Source of the DNA: CAZXCQ01 sp964639275
GTDB lineage: Bacteria > Desulfobacterota > DSM-4660 > Desulfatiglandales > Desulfatiglandaceae
Reading direction: 5' to 3'
NCBI GenBank assembly: GCA_964639275.1
Contig: CAZXCQ010000208.1
Location: forward strand, 1 to 10,989
Length of the DNA: 10,989 bases
Shown here piece after piece: positions 1 to 6,667 of this stretch (its first letter is position 1; every line of letters begins with the position of its first letter). The position numbers and the translations under genes are program-made. The notes beneath the pieces are model-generated. The model did no database searches. It was not told the origin of the DNA and saw only the letters and a program-made list of their open reading frames with translations.

Positions 1-103
1 AAGACCCCCATGCCACACCACAATCGATTTATCCCCGGGTTTTTGAGAAGTTACCCAGCGTTTTTAGAAGATCGGCAGAGTGTCACAAGTTAGGAGGAAG
101 GTA
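1..103. other. Leader region without an assignable gene
   Basis: Two forward frames stay open from the window edge, one to a TAG at 91-93 and one to a TAA at 102-104 that overlaps the start codon of the hydratase (TAATG). Either could be the tail of an upstream gene, but neither short tail resembles a protein I recognise. The stretch also holds a near-perfect direct repeat, GTTTTTGAGAAG at 39-50 and GTTTTTAGAAG at 60-70, with starts 21 bp apart. I see no convincing promoter. Confidence 0.4.
92..97 (+). promoter_or_regulatory. Shine-Dalgarno of the enoyl-CoA hydratase
   Basis: A perfect AGGAGG sits 6 nt before the ATG at 104. It decides the start against an in-frame GTG at 80, which has no ribosome site and would add eight residues unlike a crotonase N-terminus. 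Confidence 0.85.
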
Positions 104-892
104 ATGAGTTACGAGACAATCATTTTTGAGAAAAAAGAGGGTGTAGCCCGGATTACGCTTAACCGACCTGAGGCATTAAACGCCATGAATGATGTGATGT
201 TTCGTGAAATAGGAGAGGCGCTTGAGGACTCTGAAAACGACGACAGCATCAGGGTCGTGGTTATTACCGGGAAGGGAAGGGCCTTTTGCTCAGGGGTAGA
301 CCTGAAGTTTGCGAGCAAAAAACTGGAAAGCCAGAAGGCAAAGGAAGACTTCTATCGCTATGGCAATCGGGTAAAGATGCGGAGAATGGAGACCATGAGC
401 AAGCCGGTGATCGCCGCAGTAAACGGTTTTGCCCTGGCCGGGGGTTTTGAGTTGATGCTGGCTGCCGACCTGGCGATTGCAGCCGAAGACGCCCAGATAG
501 GTGATCAGCACATGAACTATGGTCTCTTTGGTGCCGGAGGCAGCCCTTACAGGCTTCCCTTGCTGGTCGGTATCAGGAAGGCGAAAGAGCTTATTTTTAC
601 CGGCAAATGGATTTCCGGAAAGGAGGCAGAAAGAATAGGGCTGGTGAATCGGGCTGTCCCCGCGGACCAGTTAGAAAGTGCTGTTGACGAGATGGTGGGT
701 CAGCTGGTTGACAAGAGTCCTGTTGCGATGAAGATCTCAAAGGCCTATATCAATCAAACGGCATTTGTCGATGCTGACCCCAGACACGAACTCCTCATTA
801 TGTCTGCGCTCGTTCTCGGTGCCTCAGAGGATTCTCAGGAGGGGATGAGGGCCTTTGCCGAGAAGAGAAAACCCGTGTACAAAGGAAGATAA
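104..892 (+). CDS. Enoyl-CoA hydratase/isomerase family protein (crotonase fold)
   Basis: A 262-residue cytoplasmic crotonase of normal family length. It should hydrate a 2-enoyl-CoA to the 3-hydroxyacyl-CoA, or carry out a related isomerase or hydrolase reaction. The N-terminal block RITLNRPEALNAM (16-28) and the CoA-binding and oxyanion-hole stretch AFCSGVDL (60-67) are clear. The second oxyanion segment LAGGFEL (111-117) contains Glu116, matching the first catalytic Glu (Glu144 of rat crotonase). The second catalytic Glu (Glu164, usually in a QPE motif) is replaced: the sequence reads IGDQHMNYG, with His136 by my alignment. This weakens a plain hydratase call. The start is the ATG behind AGGAGG. 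The CoA transferase gene begins 17 nt downstream, so the two are probably cotranscribed. Family membership is sure; the exact reaction is not. Confidence 0.88.
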   Translation: MSYETIIFEKKEGVARITLNRPEALNAMNDVMFREIGEALEDSENDDSIRVVVITGKGRAFCSGVDLKFASKKLESQKAKEDFYRYGNRVKMRRMETMSKPVIAAVNGFALAGGFELMLAADLAIAAEDAQIGDQHMNYGLFGAGGSPYRLPLLVGIRKAKELIFTGKWISGKEAERIGLVNRAVPADQLESAVDEMVGQLVDKSPVAMKISKAYINQTAFVDADPRHELLIMSALVLGASEDSQEGMRAFAEKRKPVYKGR

Positions 893-909
893 GCGGAAGG
901 GAGACTGAA

Positions 910-1997
910 GTGGTGCATGCCCTGGACGGTGTGACAATCCTGGACCTGAGCAAATATGCCCCGGGACCTTACTGTACGATGATCCTGGGAGACATGGGGG
1001 CTGATGTTATCCTGGTTGAAGAGACGGGTCCACCGACCGGGCGTCGTGCTGCGCAGATGAAAGGCGCTGAGAGTGCACCGCCGATTGAAGAGTTTGCCTC
1101 CCCCCACTCACCTTATAATCCATTAAATCGAAACAAGAGAAGTATGGGTTTGAATCTCAAGACGGATACAGGAAGGCGTGTCTTTTATCAATTGGCTGAG
1201 AAAGCGGATGTTGTTGTCGAGGGGTTTAGACCCGGGGTCGCAAAGCGGTTAGGCGTAGATTATCCAACACTGAGGGAGATAAACAAAAGGATCATATACT
1301 GTGCGATAACCGGATACGGGCAAAGCGGGCCCTATCGTAATCTCGTCGGACATGACATTAATTACCTATCACTGGGGGGGGCTGCGGGAATGATGTCTCA
1401 AACAGGGATTCGCCCCCCCATCCCTGGGAATCTCATCGGTGACATGGCTGCCGGAGGGATGCAGGCCGCCATCGGGATACTGGCCGCTCTTGTGGCGCGG
1501 GAGAGGACGGGGACCGGGCAATTCGTTGACATCTCCATGACAGATGGGGTGGTATCCCTGCTATCTCTGTATCTCGGAGGATATTACGAACATGGTAAAC
1601 TGCCCGGACAGGAGGCCCGGACCAGTACCGGCGCGACACCCTTGTATGGTTATTATCAGACAAAGGACGGCAAGTTTGTCAGTATCGCCTGTGCAGCAGA
1701 GCCCTGGTTTTATGCAAACCTCTGTAAGGCACTGGATTGTGAGCAATTCCTCTCCTATCAGATGGACGCGGAGAAGATGGATGAGCTGAGGCATTACCTT
1801 GAAGAGAAATTCCTTGCCAAGACAAGGGATGAGTGGTTTGAGATCTTATATCAAAAGGACATCCCCGTGGGAAAAGTTTACACCCTTGATGAGCTTGCCT
1901 CTGATCCCCAACTGTTGCATCGGAAGATGTTTGTTGAGATTGAACATCCTGTGGAAGGCAGGGTCAGGCAGCCCGGTATTTCAATAAAGCTCTCAGA
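910..1997 (+). CDS. Family III (CaiB/BaiF) CoA transferase, 3' end lost in assembly gap
   Basis: The first 362 residues of a class III CoA transferase, which moves CoA between two carboxylic acids through enzyme-bound aspartyl intermediates. The N-terminus (GVTILDLSKYAPGPYCTMIL) is typical of the family, as are the DMGADVILVE segment (28-37), NRNKRSMGLNLK (73-84) and the GYGQSGP motif (135-141). The catalytic aspartate is probably Asp178 in GNLIGDMAAGG (173-183). The gene starts at GTG 910 behind GGAAGGGAG (895-903). About 35-45 C-terminal residues are expected after the last visible PGISIKLS and must lie in the N gap. The frame continues through the Ns into a DUF35 protein only because the gap was written as 100 bases, so I annotate two genes. 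Homopolymers inside the gene (eight G at 1374-1381, seven C at 1413-1419) leave the frame intact. Confidence 0.88.
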
Positions 1998-2097
1998 NNN
2001 NNNNNNNNNNNNNNNNNNNNNNNNNNNNNNNNNNNNNNNNNNNNNNNNNNNNNNNNNNNNNNNNNNNNNNNNNNNNNNNNNNNNNNNNNNNNNNNNN
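1998..2097. other. Assembly gap of 100 N
   Basis: Exactly 100 undetermined bases, the conventional placeholder for a gap of unknown size. Judging by what is missing (about 35-45 CoA transferase codons with a stop, a ribosome site, and the start codon plus a few codons of the DUF35 gene), the true length is probably nearer 130-200 bases. This is an estimate from family lengths. Confidence 0.97.
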
Positions 2098-2541
2098 TCA
2101 ACCAATGATTCCGAATCGGTAAAGAAGCAAATTCCTGTAGAAGAAGGGCTTTTTTTTCAGCCAGGTTCTCCGGAAGAAAAACCCTATTTGATAGGGTCCA
2201 AGTGCTCCCGGTGTGGCAACACTGTCTTTCCCAAGATTCCAATCTGCCCTCGATGTGGCGTCAAAGATACCATGAAGGAGTATCATCTTGGTGAAAAGGG
2301 TAAATTAGAATCGTTTACGGTCGTGTGGTCGCCCTTACCGGGATTTAAGGCGCCATCGGTCCATTCACTCATCAGGCTGGATGAGGGGCTTACCATCTGG
2401 TCTCTTATGACCGGGTGCGATCTATCCGGGGATGCCCTGGAGATTGGGATGGATGTGGAGCTGGTAATAGAGAAGGTAAGAGAAGATCAAGAAGGCAATG
2501 AAATAGTCAGTTTTCAGTACAGACCGGTCAAAACCGGTTGA
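2098..2541 (+). CDS. DUF35 zinc-ribbon/OB-fold acyl-CoA-associated protein, 5' end lost in gap
   Basis: The last 147 residues of a small DUF35-type protein, probably nearly complete because the family is usually about 130-150 residues. A rubredoxin-like zinc ribbon is formed by CSRCG and CPRCG (visible residues 39-43 and 54-58), giving two CxxC pairs 11 residues apart. The OB-fold follows, with LGEKGKLESFTVVWSPLPGF and a GMDVELVIEK strand near the end. Such proteins are partners of thiolases or hydratases in acyl-CoA pathways; known examples are BbsA with the thiolase BbsB in anaerobic toluene degradation, and ChsH2 in steroid side-chain degradation. Here the next gene is a thiolase, 14 nt beyond the stop, so a DUF35-thiolase complex is the natural reading. 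No in-frame start codon is seen between the gap and the conserved part, so the start lies in the gap. Confidence 0.85.
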   Translation, partial: STNDSESVKKQIPVEEGLFFQPGSPEEKPYLIGSKCSRCGNTVFPKIPICPRCGVKDTMKEYHLGEKGKLESFTVVWSPLPGFKAPSVHSLIRLDEGLTIWSLMTGCDLSGDALEIGMDVELVIEKVREDQEGNEIVSFQYRPVKTG

Positions 2542-2542
2542 T

Positions 2543-2549
2543 AGGGAGG
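2543..2549 (+). promoter_or_regulatory. Shine-Dalgarno of the thiolase
   Basis: AGGGAGG lies just after the DUF35 stop and 6 nt before the ATG at 2556. It abuts the other in-frame ATG at 2550 directly, so 2556 is the better start. Confidence 0.75.
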
Positions 2550-2555
2550 ATGGAT

Positions 2556-3713
2556 ATGAGAGATGTAGTCATTATTGGCGTCGGCATGACACGCTTTGGG
2601 AGGTTTTTGGAGAGAAGTCCGAAAGACCTCGGGCTGGAGGCAGTCTGGAATGCCGTCGAAGATGCAAATGTTTCCATCAAGCAGATCCAGGTGGCCTATG
2701 TCGGCAATGCATTGGGCGCGCAATTGAACGAATTAAAGGGGACAATCGGCCAACACATACTGACCCATGCGGGTATTGAAAAAATTCCCGTTACCAACGT
2801 GGAGAATGCATGCAGCAGTGGTTCGACCGCCCTGAGGCTGGCCTGTCTGGAGGTGGCATCGGGTAACCACGATATGGCCTTGGCCCTGGGCGTTGAGAAA
2901 ATGTACAGTGGTGATAGCGCAAAGGCTGCCGCAGCCATGGCCTCGGGGACACCGTACGCAAAGCTCGGATTTACCTTTGTTGCCCAGTATGCCTTGAATT
3001 TAAAAAAGTGGATGGAGAAATACTCGGTGACACGGGAACATTTTGCCAAGGTGGTGGTAAAGAACACGTCCAACGGTTCTTTGAACCCTTATGCCCAGTT
3101 TCGGAAGGTCTTGACCATTGAAGAAGTCCTCAATTCGCGACCGATTGCTGACCCGCTGACCCTGTATATGTGTTCTGCAATGGGTGACGGCGCCGCTGCG
3201 GCGATTGTCTGTTCCAGGGACATCGCCACCAAATATACCTCAAAGCCCCTGGTCGAAGTGGCAGCGTGCGAACTGATATCAGGTTCATTTCCCTATCCAG
3301 ACGAGCCCCACGAGCCTTCTTCGACCCGGGCGGCCAAGCTGGCATACGAAAGGGCGGGAATCGGACCCGAGGATGTGGATGTCGCAGAGGTTCACGATGC
3401 CATGGCGCCAGCCGAGCTCAAGCTGTATGAAGAGCTTGGTTTTTGTAAAGAGGGTGAAGCGGGTCGCATGATTGATGAGGGAAGAACAAGAATAAACGGC
3501 GACGTCTCGGTAAACACCAGTGGCGGGTTGGCCTCAAAGGGGCATCCGGTTGGTGCCACCGGGTTGGCGCAGATTGCGGAGATCGTCTGGCAGCTCAGGG
3601 GTGAGGCCGGCGAAAGACAGGTCTCCAATGCAAAGGTTGGCATGACCCAAAACCAGGGTGGACAGGTCTTGGGAGATAATGGTGCCAGTGCCGTCACGAT
3701 TCTAAAGCGATAA
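2556..3713 (+). CDS. Thiolase, SCP2/BbsB-like (acetyl-CoA acetyltransferase family)
   Basis: A 385-residue thiolase, expected to cleave a 3-oxoacyl-CoA with CoA. The nucleophilic Cys86 is in VENACSSGSTAL (82-93). His280 lies in EVHDAMAPAE (278-287) and the catalytic GHP histidine is His330 in GGLASKGHPVGATG (323-336). The C-terminal CxG motif of classical thiolases is missing; the corresponding region reads GMTQNQGGQ (362-370), without cysteine. The HDCF cysteine of SCP2 thiolases is also absent (HDAM). This pattern, with a DUF35 gene directly upstream, resembles the lipid-transfer-type thiolases that work with a DUF35 partner, such as BbsAB. Because both nucleophile Cys86 and His330 are present I prefer thiolase over an Ltp2-like retro-aldolase. 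The start is ATG 2556; ATG 2550 is the alternative. The substrate is unknown. Confidence 0.87.
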   Translation: MRDVVIIGVGMTRFGRFLERSPKDLGLEAVWNAVEDANVSIKQIQVAYVGNALGAQLNELKGTIGQHILTHAGIEKIPVTNVENACSSGSTALRLACLEVASGNHDMALALGVEKMYSGDSAKAAAAMASGTPYAKLGFTFVAQYALNLKKWMEKYSVTREHFAKVVVKNTSNGSLNPYAQFRKVLTIEEVLNSRPIADPLTLYMCSAMGDGAAAAIVCSRDIATKYTSKPLVEVAACELISGSFPYPDEPHEPSSTRAAKLAYERAGIGPEDVDVAEVHDAMAPAELKLYEELGFCKEGEAGRMIDEGRTRINGDVSVNTSGGLASKGHPVGATGLAQIAEIVWQLRGEAGERQVSNAKVGMTQNQGGQVLGDNGASAVTILKR

Positions 3714-3779
3714 GCCAGGATTATCGATTGGCAATATAACCGAACCCTGAGAAGGGACCATTTCTCTGAGAGGGCAACG

Positions 3780-5597
3780 ATGGGGACCGATGAGACTCTG
3801 CCAAAGGTGTTCCTCGATCAGGTCAGGAAGAGGAAAAACAAGACGTTTCTGATATGCAAGAGGGACGGGAGATGGCAGGATGTCACATGGCAGGAGGCGG
3901 GTGAGAAGGTCAAGCAGATCAGCCTTGGTCTTATGGCCCTGGGCGTAAAAAAAGGTGACAGGGTCTGTGCCATCTCCGAGACAATTCCGGACCTGGCGTA
4001 TTCCTATTTGGGGATCGTGAATGCGGGGGCTGTCTTTGCACCCATTTACCATACCAACAGTCCAAAAGAGTGCGCCCACGTCATAAACGACTCGGGCGCC
4101 CGGATTGCCTTTGCACAGGACCGGGGGCAGCTGGATAAACTCAAAGAGGCTGTCAAATGGTCAGATGACGGGGCCCTTGAATTCATCATTATTCTTGAAA
4201 GATTTGAAGACGAAACCGATCCCCGGATAATGAGTCTTGATCGCCTGTGTGACCTGGGCAAAGAGGCACTCCTGAAGGGTGGTGATCAGGCCTATCTGGA
4301 AAGAGTGCTTTCTGTAATGCCCGATGATCTCATCCAAATCATTTATACCTCCGGGACCACGGGGCCGCCAAAGGGCGTCATGGATACAAGCGCCGGCATG
4401 ATCAAGGGCCTAAAGGAGTTTGCAAGGTTCCATCCCTTCTTTGAAAACGACAGGGGGGTTAGTCACCTCCCGATGGCGCATGCCATAGAACTCAAGCTGT
4501 CGCACTTGCCTCACATCTATTTTGGCTTCTCCCAGGTTTATGCCGAATCAATGGCAGCCCTCTATGACAATGTCCGTGAAACTGATCCGACCTTTTTGAT
4601 TACAACGCCCCGCTTTCTGGAAAAACACTACAACAGTATCTGGGGAAACATTCAAAACCTGCCCTCGTGGAGAAAGAGTCTTATTAGATGGTGTTTGAAA
4701 TGCGGGCTCCGCTATCACGATAGGAAAGAGAGTTCCGTAAAGGGTCTTCTATACCCAATCCATTATATTCTTTACCTGCTGGGCTACATCCTTTTCCTCA
4801 GGGGCGTCCGTCGTATCGTAGGGAGAAAAATCAGGGCATTTCATACCGGAGGCGCACCAAGCTCTCCGGAAATCCTCGATTTTTTTAGGGCGTGCGGCCT
4901 TCCTGTGTATGAAGGATATGGATTGACCGAAACGCGGGGGCTAATCAGCCTTAACCGTCCCCGGGCAAACAAGATCGGAACGGTTGGCAAACCGCTTCAA
5001 GGGGTCGCCCTCAGATTTGCGGAAGAAAACGAGATTCTGGCTGGCGGTTGGGCCCCTGGCAAAGGATACTGGAACAATCCCAAGGCAACGGCCGAGCTCC
5101 TGCGTGACGGCTGGCTCCATACAGGGGACGTGGGCTACCTGGATGAAGAGGGATACTTGCACCTCACAGGGCGTAAGAAGGATATCTTGATCACATCAAG
5201 CGGAAAAAATATCTCCCCTATGAATATTGAGAACTTGTTGAGGACCAGCAGTTACATCAGTCAAGCAGTGGTGTTTGGCGAAGGGAAAACGTACCTCACA
5301 GCCCTGATCACGCTAAACCCGGAAGAAATCATTCGTTATGCCAGGAATAACAATATCGCCTTTGCCGATTTTGCAGATCTGACCCGGAATAAGAAGATCG
5401 TGGATCTGATACAGAAAGAGGTGACGGTGCGAAATCAGGACCTTGCACGCATAGAGCAGGTCAAGAAGCTTACAATTCTGGAAGAAGATTTTCAACAAGC
5501 GGCCGGTGAGGTGACCCCGACGCAAAAAGTCAAGAGGGCCGTTATTGGAGAGAAATATCGGGACAAAGTCGAGGCGATGTACGAGGACCGGGTTTGA
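3780..5597 (+). CDS. Long-chain-type acyl-CoA synthetase (AMP-forming)
   Basis: A 605-residue ANL-superfamily ligase that activates a carboxylic acid with ATP and CoA. The P-loop is IIYTSGTTGPPKG (187-199). The long-chain-type linker with GRKIRAFHTGGAPSSPEI (348-365) precedes YGLTET (380-385). GWLHTGDVGYLDEEG (444-458) and LTGRKKDILITSSGKNISP (462-480) mark the hinge. The C-terminal TPTQKVKR (579-586) is the usual long-chain synthetase ending with its lysine. Length and the segment around 320-345 (hydrophobic, LYPIHYILYLLGYILFL) fit the FadD15-like long-chain group better than short-chain ligases. The strand before the hinge reads EILAGGWAPGKGYW instead of the usual EILVRGP form. ATG 3780 follows GAGAGGG (3768-3774) with 5 nt spacing. 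The LUD gene starts 16 nt after the stop. Chain length and structure of the substrate cannot be read. Confidence 0.9.
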   Translation: MGTDETLPKVFLDQVRKRKNKTFLICKRDGRWQDVTWQEAGEKVKQISLGLMALGVKKGDRVCAISETIPDLAYSYLGIVNAGAVFAPIYHTNSPKECAHVINDSGARIAFAQDRGQLDKLKEAVKWSDDGALEFIIILERFEDETDPRIMSLDRLCDLGKEALLKGGDQAYLERVLSVMPDDLIQIIYTSGTTGPPKGVMDTSAGMIKGLKEFARFHPFFENDRGVSHLPMAHAIELKLSHLPHIYFGFSQVYAESMAALYDNVRETDPTFLITTPRFLEKHYNSIWGNIQNLPSWRKSLIRWCLKCGLRYHDRKESSVKGLLYPIHYILYLLGYILFLRGVRRIVGRKIRAFHTGGAPSSPEILDFFRACGLPVYEGYGLTETRGLISLNRPRANKIGTVGKPLQGVALRFAEENEILAGGWAPGKGYWNNPKATAELLRDGWLHTGDVGYLDEEGYLHLTGRKKDILITSSGKNISPMNIENLLRTSSYISQAVVFGEGKTYLTALITLNPEEIIRYARNNNIAFADFADLTRNKKIVDLIQKEVTVRNQDLARIEQVKKLTILEEDFQQAAGEVTPTQKVKRAVIGEKYRDKVEAMYEDRV

Positions 5598-5613
5598 GCG
5601 AGGCGCTTGGAAT

Positions 5614-6414
5614 ATGGAAGAGAGAATCAAAACGACTTTGAAGGCCCTCAAGGCCAGAAATATGAGGGCATGGTGTGTGGGTGATCGCGAGGAAGCGCGA
5701 GATCATATCCTGAATCTGATTCCAGATGATGCGGTCGTTTGCGTTGGGGATTCTTCCACCGTCAGACAGACCGGCGTTATCAAAGAGCTGGAGAGGCGGG
5801 GGACAAAGGTTATTAACGGGTTTGACCCTGATATGCCCGCTCGCGACAGCGAAAGGCATGTGGAAGTGATATTTCGGCTGACGATTGAGGCCGCCCTGGG
5901 TGATGTCTTTTTGACGGGTACCAACGCCGTCACTGAGGATGGCAGGCTCTTAAATGTTGATGCTGCGGGGAACCGGGTTGCGGGCATGGTGTGGGGGCAT
6001 CCCCGCGCGATACTGGTCTTGGGCAAGAACAAGATAGTCAGAGACCTTGACGAGGCATTCCACCGGGTCAAGAATGTCATAGCCCCCGAACATATAAGAA
6101 GAAGAGGCTCTTTAAGACCACCGTGCCGGGTGACGGGAAAATGTGAAGATTGCACGGGTAGATCCAGGGTATGCAATGTTACCACCATCATTGAGGGATC
6201 GCCGTTATTCACCGAAATCAACGTGGTGATCGTCGATGAGGACCTTGGACTGGGGTGGGATCCGTCCTGGCCAAAAGAGAAGATCGCCAGGATCGGCGAA
6301 GACCACGAACGGTTTATGTGCACGATACCCGAAAAGGCCTTTGCGGGGATGAACAAAGAGATGCTATGGGAATCGGTGAAGCCCTACATTCGATCAAAGC
6401 CCTCGCTGGAGTGA
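5614..6414 (+). CDS. LUD-domain (DUF162, LutC/YkgG-like) protein
   Basis: A 266-residue protein of the LUD family, which includes LutC of the LutABC lactate-oxidation system. Family marks are VCVGDSSTVRQTGV (42-55), the TGTNAVTEDGRLLNVDAAGNR block (101-121) and a C-terminal cysteine cluster, C171-x5-C177-x2-C180-x6-C187, in PPCRVTGKCEDC...RVCN. The cysteines could bind metal or an Fe-S cluster; this is inference. The start is ATG 5614; an upstream in-frame start at 5545 would overlap the synthetase and add 23 residues unlike the family. The ribosome site is weak (GAGCGAGG, 5596-5603). Its role in an acyl-CoA cluster is unclear; an electron-transfer or redox-linked function is possible. No LutA or LutB partner is visible here, so I do not call it lutC. 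Confidence 0.82.
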   Translation: MEERIKTTLKALKARNMRAWCVGDREEARDHILNLIPDDAVVCVGDSSTVRQTGVIKELERRGTKVINGFDPDMPARDSERHVEVIFRLTIEAALGDVFLTGTNAVTEDGRLLNVDAAGNRVAGMVWGHPRAILVLGKNKIVRDLDEAFHRVKNVIAPEHIRRRGSLRPPCRVTGKCEDCTGRSRVCNVTTIIEGSPLFTEINVVIVDEDLGLGWDPSWPKEKIARIGEDHERFMCTIPEKAFAGMNKEMLWESVKPYIRSKPSLE

Positions 6415-6440
6415 CGGCTGAGACCATCAAGATTAACAAA

Positions 6441-6485
6441 AGAAGTAATACTTTAACCTTTTGAAACCCGGGCAATGGGGATTCC
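6441..6485 (+). repeat. Left copy of a 45-bp inverted repeat
   Basis: Reverse complement of 9028-9072 at 40 of 45 positions, without indels. Mismatches fall at 6444, 6450, 6456, 6457 and 6473. The inner 28 bases (6458-6485) differ at one position only. It contains CCCGGG and the block AATGGGGATTCC. It lies 26 nt after the LUD stop. Its origin is unknown; it could be one member of a genome-wide intergenic repeat. Confidence 0.88.
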
Positions 6486-6604
6486 GTTTTTCGGATGTAT
6501 AACTCGCCCGTAAGAGAGCGTAAAGAAATCACGTGCCATAGGAAGAAATAGAGGGCAGTACTTCAGTGCCAATTTTGATCCTTTCGTAAGAAGTCGTCAC
6601 CCCG

Positions 6605-6632
6605 TTGAAGCTTGTTTGAAAAAAGCTAAATT
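6605..6632 (+). promoter_or_regulatory. Possible sigma-70-type promoter for the dehydrogenase pair
   Basis: TTGAAG (6605-6610) and TAAATT (6627-6632) are 16 nt apart, each matching the consensus at four of six positions, in an AT-rich stretch 36 nt before the GTG start. An imperfect palindrome, AGCTTgTTTgAAAaAAGCT (6609-6627), fills the spacer and could be an operator. The match is weak. Confidence 0.25.
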
Positions 6633-6667
6633 GATACCAAAAGAAAAATAGGTCAAAGGGAGGGAGA

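Larger units (their letters stand above)
6415..6667. other. Intergenic region between LUD gene and dehydrogenase pair
   Basis: The longest gap between genes inside the cluster and the likeliest place for an internal promoter. It holds the left copy of the 45-bp inverted repeat (6441-6485), a T-run at 6487-6491 just behind it, a weak GGCA/TGCC hairpin (6554-6570) and an imperfect palindrome with arms AGCTT and AAGCT (6609-6627). No reading frame in it looks like a gene. Confidence 0.6.

Noticed and set aside
80..103. In-frame GTG extension of the hydratase
   Set aside because: The extension contains the AGGAGG that serves the ATG at 104 and does not look like a crotonase N-terminus.
3745..3774. 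Possible hairpin (CCCTGAGAA with TTCTC and AGGG) reaching the synthetase ribosome site
   Set aside because: The stem is only five pairs, then a 4-nt bulge, around an 8-nt loop; too weak to claim as a regulatory element.
5703..6356. 217-residue reading frame on the - strand opposite the LUD gene
   Set aside because: It mirrors a well-conserved + strand gene, has no recognisable domain, and looks like a codon-bias shadow.
6255..6464. Small + strand frame overlapping the end of the LUD gene and entering the repeat
   Set aside because: Out of frame with the conserved LUD C-terminus, no ribosome site, and low-complexity tail.
6467..6491. Intrinsic terminator after the LUD gene (CCC/GGG hairpin followed by five T)
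   Set aside because: Only three or so stable pairs and six bases between stem and T-run; not convincing.
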